Assembly (NCBI GenBank): GCA_009923965.1
Contig: RFSL01000021.1
Coordinates: 1 to 10,527 of the forward strand
From: Flavobacteriia bacterium
GTDB taxonomy: Bacteria; Bacteroidota; Bacteroidia; Flavobacteriales_D; Crocinitomicaceae
DNA length: 10,527 nucleotides
Direction of reading: 5' to 3'
The position numbers and the translations under genes were made by a program. Below are positions 5,860 to 10,527 of this stretch, one piece after another (positions within the stretch are counted from its first letter, which is position 1; each line of letters begins with the position of its first letter). The notes under the pieces were generated by a model. That model made no database searches. It saw only the letters and a program-made list of their open reading frames with translations, and was not told the DNA's origin.

Positions 5860-7802
5860 AGTATTACTGCTATATAATTTTTCTAGCTGGACTATTAATT
5901 TCCTGTGATCAAAAACCAAGTTCTTTGGAAACAAGCACAGAAAAACTAGCTGATTCATCGTTTGACAATCATAGTTATTCCAATTTGAGTGCAATTCATA
6001 CAACACACCTTGATTTAGAACTTGAAGTAAATTTTGAAAATAAAACAATTTATGGCGTTGCACGACACACTATGAAGAATAACAATGCAGATACCGCAAT
6101 CTTTGATATCAATGGATTATTAATTCAAAAAGTCACACTTGGAACAAAGAGCAATGAAAAAGAAACAGATTTTGTAATTGGAAATATGGATAAAGACTCC
6201 ATACTTGGTCAACCCTTATTAGTAAGAACTGATAGTAGTACTGAGCAAATAAATATTTATTATCAAACGACAGAATATTCTAATGCACTTGATTGGCTAG
6301 ATTCTAATTTAACATCCTCCAAAACAAAGCCATTTTTATACACACAAGGACAAGCAATTTTAACAAGAACATGGATTCCCATTCAAGATTCTCCTTCAAA
6401 TAGAATAACCTATTCAGCAAAAGTAACTGTGCCGAAAGACTTAATGGCAGTTATGAGTGCTAAAAATACAAAAAATAAAAGCGTTGATGGTCATTACTTC
6501 TTTGAAATGAAAAAGCCAATTCCATCTTACTTAATTGCGCTAGCAGTTGGTGATTTAAGTTATCAATCCTTAGGTCCAAATACGGGCTTTTATTGCGAAC
6601 CAGAATTAGCAAAGGCCTGCTTGTATGAGTTTCAAGATTTACCTAAAATGATGCAAGCTGCAGAAAAAATATACGGAAAATACCAATGGGATCAATACGA
6701 TTTACTAGTTCTGCCCTACTCTTTTCCTTTCGGAGGAATGGAAAATCCGATGTTGACCTTTGTTAATCCAACAATTATAACAGGAGATAGAAGTTTAACA
6801 TCTGTTGTAGCGCATGAATTAGCACATTCGTGGTCTGGAAATTTAGTTACTAATCGTACTTGGAATGACTTTTGGTTAAACGAGGGTTTTACAGTATATT
6901 TTGAACAAAGAATCATGGAAGAACTTTATGGAAAAGACGTATCCGACATTCTCGCTGCAGTTGAATTCTATGAATTACAAGATGAATTAAAAACAATAGC
7001 CAATTCTAAATATCCCGAAGATAGCCGCTTATTTCTAGATTTAAAAAATCGAAATCCAGATGATGGAATGACAGATATTGCGTATGTAAAAGGTGCCTTC
7101 TTTCTAAAAACATTAGAGCAAAAAGTTGGTCGCAAAAAATTTGATGTTTTTATTCAATCCTATTTTGAGAAACATGCATTTAAAACAATAAATTCTGATG
7201 AGTTTATTCGTTATTTAGATAAAAATCTTTTGTCTAATGAAGAAGTTAAATTCAACCATTTAGACTGGATTTACAAGGAAGGCTTGCCAAAAAACTGTAT
7301 TCAAATACAGTCTAATCGTCTAGATAACATGAAAATATTAGCGAATGATTTCTCACAAGGTAAAGCTATATTTAAAACAAAGATTCGCTATGAAAAAATT
7401 AGGGTTAAAGGAAAAAATCGCCGCAAAAAAATAATAGAACACTTAAAAAGAGAAGACCATATTGTACAAGAATGGCAAACTTTTATTCGGGCGCTTCCTA
7501 AAAGTATTTCAAAAGAACAACTTAAAATAATTGATATTAACCTTGGATTTAAAAAATGTGGAAATTCTGAAATAATGACAGAATGGTTTACAAAGGCGCT
7601 AGAAAATAATTATACCGAAATAAATGGTGAGATTGAACGTTTTCTCAAAAAAGTAGGAAGAAGGAAATACTTAGTTCCAATCTATAAAGCAATGAATAAA
7701 GTAAATCCTCAATTAGCAAATCAGATTTTTGAGAACTCAAAAAATCAATACCATGCAGTTTCTCGAAATTCGATTGAAGAGCTACTTAAGGAAGTTAATT
7801 AA
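5856..7802 (+). CDS. M1 family metallo-aminopeptidase, leukotriene-A4-hydrolase-like lipoprotein
   Basis: This is a zinc exopeptidase that removes N-terminal residues from peptides. The signal MKYYCYIIFLAGLLISC ends in lipobox LISC (C17), so the protein is probably lipid-anchored in the envelope. The N-terminal beta domain spans about 45-235. The catalytic domain has the peptide-binding PFGGMEN (291-297), the zinc site HELAH (320-324), the third ligand E343 in WLNEGFTVYFE, and the likely proton-donor Tyr in DIAYVKGAF (Y410). The helical C-terminal domain ends with VGRRKYLVPIYK (600-611), where R602 and K604 line up with the Arg/Lys that hold the substrate carboxylate in human LTA4H. Epoxide hydrolase activity is not implied; most bacterial members are plain aminopeptidases. 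Residues 503-532 form a very Lys/Arg-rich stretch that I do not recall in other members. The gene starts inside the previous stop (ATGA) and its stop overlaps that of recQ. Confidence 0.95.
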   Translation: MKYYCYIIFLAGLLISCDQKPSSLETSTEKLADSSFDNHSYSNLSAIHTTHLDLELEVNFENKTIYGVARHTMKNNNADTAIFDINGLLIQKVTLGTKSNEKETDFVIGNMDKDSILGQPLLVRTDSSTEQINIYYQTTEYSNALDWLDSNLTSSKTKPFLYTQGQAILTRTWIPIQDSPSNRITYSAKVTVPKDLMAVMSAKNTKNKSVDGHYFFEMKKPIPSYLIALAVGDLSYQSLGPNTGFYCEPELAKACLYEFQDLPKMMQAAEKIYGKYQWDQYDLLVLPYSFPFGGMENPMLTFVNPTIITGDRSLTSVVAHELAHSWSGNLVTNRTWNDFWLNEGFTVYFEQRIMEELYGKDVSDILAAVEFYELQDELKTIANSKYPEDSRLFLDLKNRNPDDGMTDIAYVKGAFFLKTLEQKVGRKKFDVFIQSYFEKHAFKTINSDEFIRYLDKNLLSNEEVKFNHLDWIYKEGLPKNCIQIQSNRLDNMKILANDFSQGKAIFKTKIRYEKIRVKGKNRRKKIIEHLKREDHIVQEWQTFIRALPKSISKEQLKIIDINLGFKKCGNSEIMTEWFTKALENNYTEINGEIERFLKKVGRRKYLVPIYKAMNKVNPQLANQIFENSKNQYHAVSRNSIEELLKEVN

Positions 7803-10015
7803 TTAGCAAGTTCACTCATAAAACGAATACGTATCAGACGTAATTCCTCTTCTGTGTAAACACCATCAAATTCTCGATAAGCTGCCTCTATATCATCAGT
7901 TTCCGACTCCGTGAAATACTCAAAAACTTCGTTTTGATCAGTACTTTCCAATAAAGTATTAATGTAATAATTGATGTTAACACGAGTTCCAGAATTAACA
8001 ATTGACTCAATTTCATCAAGTAATTCACCAAAACTTTTTCCTTGAGAATCTGCAATATCCTCCAATGGAAGTTTACGGTCAATATTTTGAATCAACTGAA
8101 CCTTCAAAACAGATTTATTTACTAATGTTTTTACAACCATGTCTTGCGGTCGTTCAATTTCATTATCTTCAACATAATTGGCAATCAGAGCAACAAATGG
8201 TTCCCCATAACGCTGAGCTTTTCCTGTTCCGACTCCCTGTATATTTGTCAGCTCCTCGACTGTAATTGGATACTGAAAACACATATCTTTTAGTGAAGGT
8301 TCTTGAAAGATTACAAATGGCGGAATTCCCTTTTCCTTAGATAGCGATTTGCGCATATCAACGAGTAAAGAATATAAAGTTTCATCAAATGCAGCTCCTT
8401 TCCCACCCATTTCAATAGCAGAATCATCGTCATCTGTATTGGAAAAATCATGCTGCTTAATTAATTGAAAGGATTTTGGAGATTTGATAAATTCTTTTCC
8501 TTGGTCTGTTAATTTCAGCGTTCCAAATGTATCGATGTCCTTGCTAATAAGACCAGCAACTGAAACTTGTCTGATAACGGAATTCCAAAAATGCTCATCT
8601 TTCTCTTTCCCAATTCCAAAGCTTGGAAATAAATCATGCTTGTATTGTTTAATGTCTGCTGTAACATGGCCGGATAAAAAAGCACAATAATGTTTTGCTT
8701 TTTGTGTTTCTTCCAGCACAGAAATAGCATTTAATAACATTAATACATATTCTTGACCCTCTGTCCGTTCTCGTGGATTTTTACAATTATCACAATTTTT
8801 GTTGCATCCTTTTTCATCGAAATATTCACCAAAATAATGCAAGATAAATTTTCTTCGACATACGGATGTTTCTGAATAAGAAACAATTTCATTCAATAAT
8901 TGTCTGCCTATTTCTTGCTCAGTAACAAGTTTTCCTTGAAGGAATTTTTCTAATTTTTCAATGTCTTTATAGCTATAAAAAGCCAAACATTCTCCTTCTC
9001 CTCCGTCTCTTCCTGCACGACCAGTTTCTTGGTAATAACTTTCCAATGATTTTGGAATATCATGGTGAATTACAAAACGTACATCTGGCTTGTCAATTCC
9101 CATTCCAAAGGCAATAGTTGCAACAATTACTTCAATATCTTCCATGAGGAACATATCTTGATGTTTTCCGCGTGTATGAGCGTCTAAACCCGCGTGATAT
9201 GGCAAGGCATTAATTCCATTCACCTGAAGTAACTCCGCGATTTCCTCTACTTTTTTTCTGCTTAGGCAATAAATAATTCCACTTTTACCTTTATGCTTGC
9301 GTATGAATTTTATTATTTCTTTCTCAACTTCTCGCTTAGGGCGAATTTCATAGAATAAATTATCGCGATTGAAAGAAGATTTAAAAACATCCGCATCCAA
9401 CATATTTAAATTCTTCTGAATATCATATTGAACTTTTGGCGTGGCAGTTGCTGTTAAAGCAATAATTGGAACATTTGATATTTTTTCAAAAATTTCTCTT
9501 AATCTTCTGTATTCGGGTCGAAAATCATGGCCCCACTCCGAAATACAATGCGCTTCATCTATTGCGAAAAAAGAAATATTGACAGATGTTAAAAATTCAA
9601 TGTTTTCTTTCTTTGTCAGAGATTCAGGTGCGACATAAAGCATTTTTGTCTTGCCATTTGTAATATCTAATCGAACTTGTTGGAGTTCTGATTTTGATAG
9701 CGAAGAATTCATAAAATGCGCTATACTCTCTTCATCACTCACATTTCGGATAGCGTCAACTTGATTTTTCATCAAGGCAATTAAAGGAGAAACGATAATA
9801 GCAGTTCCTTCTAATAACAAAGCTGGTAACTGATAACACATCGACTTACCACCTCCTGTTGGCATGATGACAAAACTATTTCTGCCACTTAAAACGTTAT
9901 CAATTATAATTTTTTGTTCACCTTTAAAGGTGTCGAAACCAAAATACTTTCTAAGCGAAGCTTTCAAGTCAATATTTTGACTTTCTTTAGAATTAATTGT
10001 AATGTACTCTTCCAT
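7799..10015 (-). CDS. recQ: ATP-dependent DNA helicase RecQ
   Basis: RecQ is a 3'-5' superfamily 2 helicase that unwinds recombination and replication intermediates. The 738 residues carry, in order: motif I MPTGGGKS (51-58), DEAH (153-156) followed by the RecQ aromatic-rich loop start EWGHDFRPEY (160-169), motif III TATAT (188-192), FGMGIDKPDVRF (303-314) and motif VI QETGRAGRDGG (329-339). The RQC zinc site is C386, C404, C408 and C411, then come a winged-helix region, an HRDC domain (about 543-615) and a C-terminal tail of about 120 residues. The tail contains LPLEDIADSQGKSFGELLDEI, which looks like the extra helix-turn-helix seen at the end of longer RecQ/WRN proteins. E. coli RecQ (about 610) lacks this tail. 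The zinc spacing C-x3-C-x2-C is one residue longer than in E. coli. ATG at 10015 is the natural start. nfu lies 127 bases upstream on the same strand, and no strong promoter motif is visible between them. Confidence 0.96.
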   Translation of the reverse strand: MEEYITINSKESQNIDLKASLRKYFGFDTFKGEQKIIIDNVLSGRNSFVIMPTGGGKSMCYQLPALLLEGTAIIVSPLIALMKNQVDAIRNVSDEESIAHFMNSSLSKSELQQVRLDITNGKTKMLYVAPESLTKKENIEFLTSVNISFFAIDEAHCISEWGHDFRPEYRRLREIFEKISNVPIIALTATATPKVQYDIQKNLNMLDADVFKSSFNRDNLFYEIRPKREVEKEIIKFIRKHKGKSGIIYCLSRKKVEEIAELLQVNGINALPYHAGLDAHTRGKHQDMFLMEDIEVIVATIAFGMGIDKPDVRFVIHHDIPKSLESYYQETGRAGRDGGEGECLAFYSYKDIEKLEKFLQGKLVTEQEIGRQLLNEIVSYSETSVCRRKFILHYFGEYFDEKGCNKNCDNCKNPRERTEGQEYVLMLLNAISVLEETQKAKHYCAFLSGHVTADIKQYKHDLFPSFGIGKEKDEHFWNSVIRQVSVAGLISKDIDTFGTLKLTDQGKEFIKSPKSFQLIKQHDFSNTDDDDSAIEMGGKGAAFDETLYSLLVDMRKSLSKEKGIPPFVIFQEPSLKDMCFQYPITVEELTNIQGVGTGKAQRYGEPFVALIANYVEDNEIERPQDMVVKTLVNKSVLKVQLIQNIDRKLPLEDIADSQGKSFGELLDEIESIVNSGTRVNINYYINTLLESTDQNEVFEYFTESETDDIEAAYREFDGVYTEEELRLIRIRFMSELAN

Positions 10016-10142
10016 TGATGTAATAACAAAATTCGATAGGAACTTGTTTACTATAAATGTAGATAAAATTTATGAGTTAAAGCTAGAGATTTATCAAAAA
10101 AATGAAAATATCATTAAACATTTAGAAAAAGGGCTACAACAA

Positions 10143-10527
10143 TTAGCCATTTATAGCAACAACCTCCAAAACCTCGGGCAAATGTTGCTTCAATAAATTT
10201 TCAATTCCGCCCTTTAAAGTTGCAGTTGATGAAGGACAACCGGCGCAAGAGCCTTTTAAAAGAACTGTAACTTTTCCATCTTGAAAACCAAGAAAATCAA
10301 TCGCACCACCATCATTTTCAACCGCTGGACGAACATACTGATCTAAAAGTGCTTTTATTGGGTCGTCAAAATCACTCGCATTGAATTCAATAGGACTTTC
10401 ATCTGAACCTTTAGCAACTTGAACTTTTGGAGCAGGCATTTGAATTAAAACATCTTTGGAATTTGAAATCCATTCTTTTATAAATTCTCTTAATTCCATT
10501 GTGATAAAATCCCAAGGAACGTTGTCG
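10143..10527 (-). CDS. nfu: NfuA/NifU-C type Fe-S cluster carrier, 5' end cut by window edge
   Basis: Nfu proteins bind a [4Fe-4S] cluster between two subunits through a CxxC motif and pass it to target enzymes. The NifU-like C-terminal domain is complete here. DQYVRPAVENDGGAIDFLGF is followed by GSCAGCPSSTATL; the two cysteine codons are at 10247-10245 and 10238-10236. The protein ends EVLEVVAING. The Met at 10499 is not a convincing start, because the frame stays open to the edge and reads DNVPWDFIT before MELREFIKEW. That matches the end of the Nfu N-terminal domain found in Bacteroidota and mitochondrial Nfu proteins. The true start therefore lies beyond 10527, and about 70 residues may be missing (inferred from a usual length near 200). 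The gene is co-directional with recQ across a 127-base gap. Identity is firm; the specific symbol follows the family. Confidence 0.9.
   Translation of the reverse strand, partial: DNVPWDFITMELREFIKEWISNSKDVLIQMPAPKVQVAKGSDESPIEFNASDFDDPIKALLDQYVRPAVENDGGAIDFLGFQDGKVTVLLKGSCAGCPSSTATLKGGIENLLKQHLPEVLEVVAING

Noticed and set aside
10002..10196. A 64-codon plus-strand frame between recQ and nfu
   Set aside because: It overlaps both recQ and the nfu 3' end on the opposite strand. Its low-complexity Asn/Lys/Leu content is typical of AT-rich spacer, and no promoter or family resemblance is visible.
10143..10499. nfu as a complete 118-residue gene
   Set aside because: The frame continues to 10527 with DNVPWDFIT, which fits the Nfu N-terminal domain, so the gene is cut by the window edge rather than short.
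1..10527. CRISPR array, insertion sequence, prophage, toxin-antitoxin pair or defence island
   Set aside because: I see no regular repeats, transposase or integrase, terminal inverted repeats, or known defence proteins. RecQ here has a housekeeping architecture and ordinary neighbours.

Overview
The window looks like chromosomal DNA of a low-G+C (roughly one third G+C) member of the Bacteroidota, most likely Flavobacteriales. The evidence is threefold: a TTTG-N17-TAnnTTTG type promoter in front of purB, the general lack of Shine-Dalgarno sequences, and protein sequences that read like flavobacterial versions of CtaA, PurB, RecQ, Nfu and a leukotriene-A4-hydrolase-like M1 peptidase. The taxon is my inference from reading, not from a search. 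Both ends of the window cut through open reading frames.

Layout. Bases 1-1368 are one open frame in two unlike parts. The first ~240 bases are about 47% G+C and encode a DEAH-box helicase start with a Walker A motif and a low-complexity insert, eukaryote-like in style. The rest (about 29% G+C just past the junction) encodes an RND-type metal-efflux periplasmic adaptor whose lipoprotein signal peptide is missing. This is best read as a chimeric join, most likely an assembly or library artefact. Bases 1369-1800 hold no protein gene. They contain a minus-strand tRNA with a CAU anticodon (Ile2 or elongator Met), its rho-independent terminator, and a short near-copy of the tRNA 5' end. Next comes ctaA (heme A synthase, minus strand), divergent from a three-gene plus-strand cluster: purB, an unrecognised secreted protein, and a lipoprotein M1 aminopeptidase. 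The three are joined by TAAATG and ATGA junctions. recQ runs convergently and shares a 4-bp stop overlap with the aminopeptidase gene. A 5'-truncated nfu (Fe-S cluster carrier) lies upstream of recQ on the same strand and runs off the right edge.

How the genes relate. Most are housekeeping: purine synthesis (purB), respiratory heme A supply (ctaA), DNA repair (recQ), Fe-S maturation (nfu) and decoding (tRNA). The purB cluster is the one unit that clearly looks co-transcribed, and its two downstream members are envelope proteins with no obvious link to purine synthesis. I found no CRISPR array, phage, insertion sequence or defence system. The most unusual item is the helicase/adaptor chimera at the left edge, and it should be treated as suspect before it is treated as biology.
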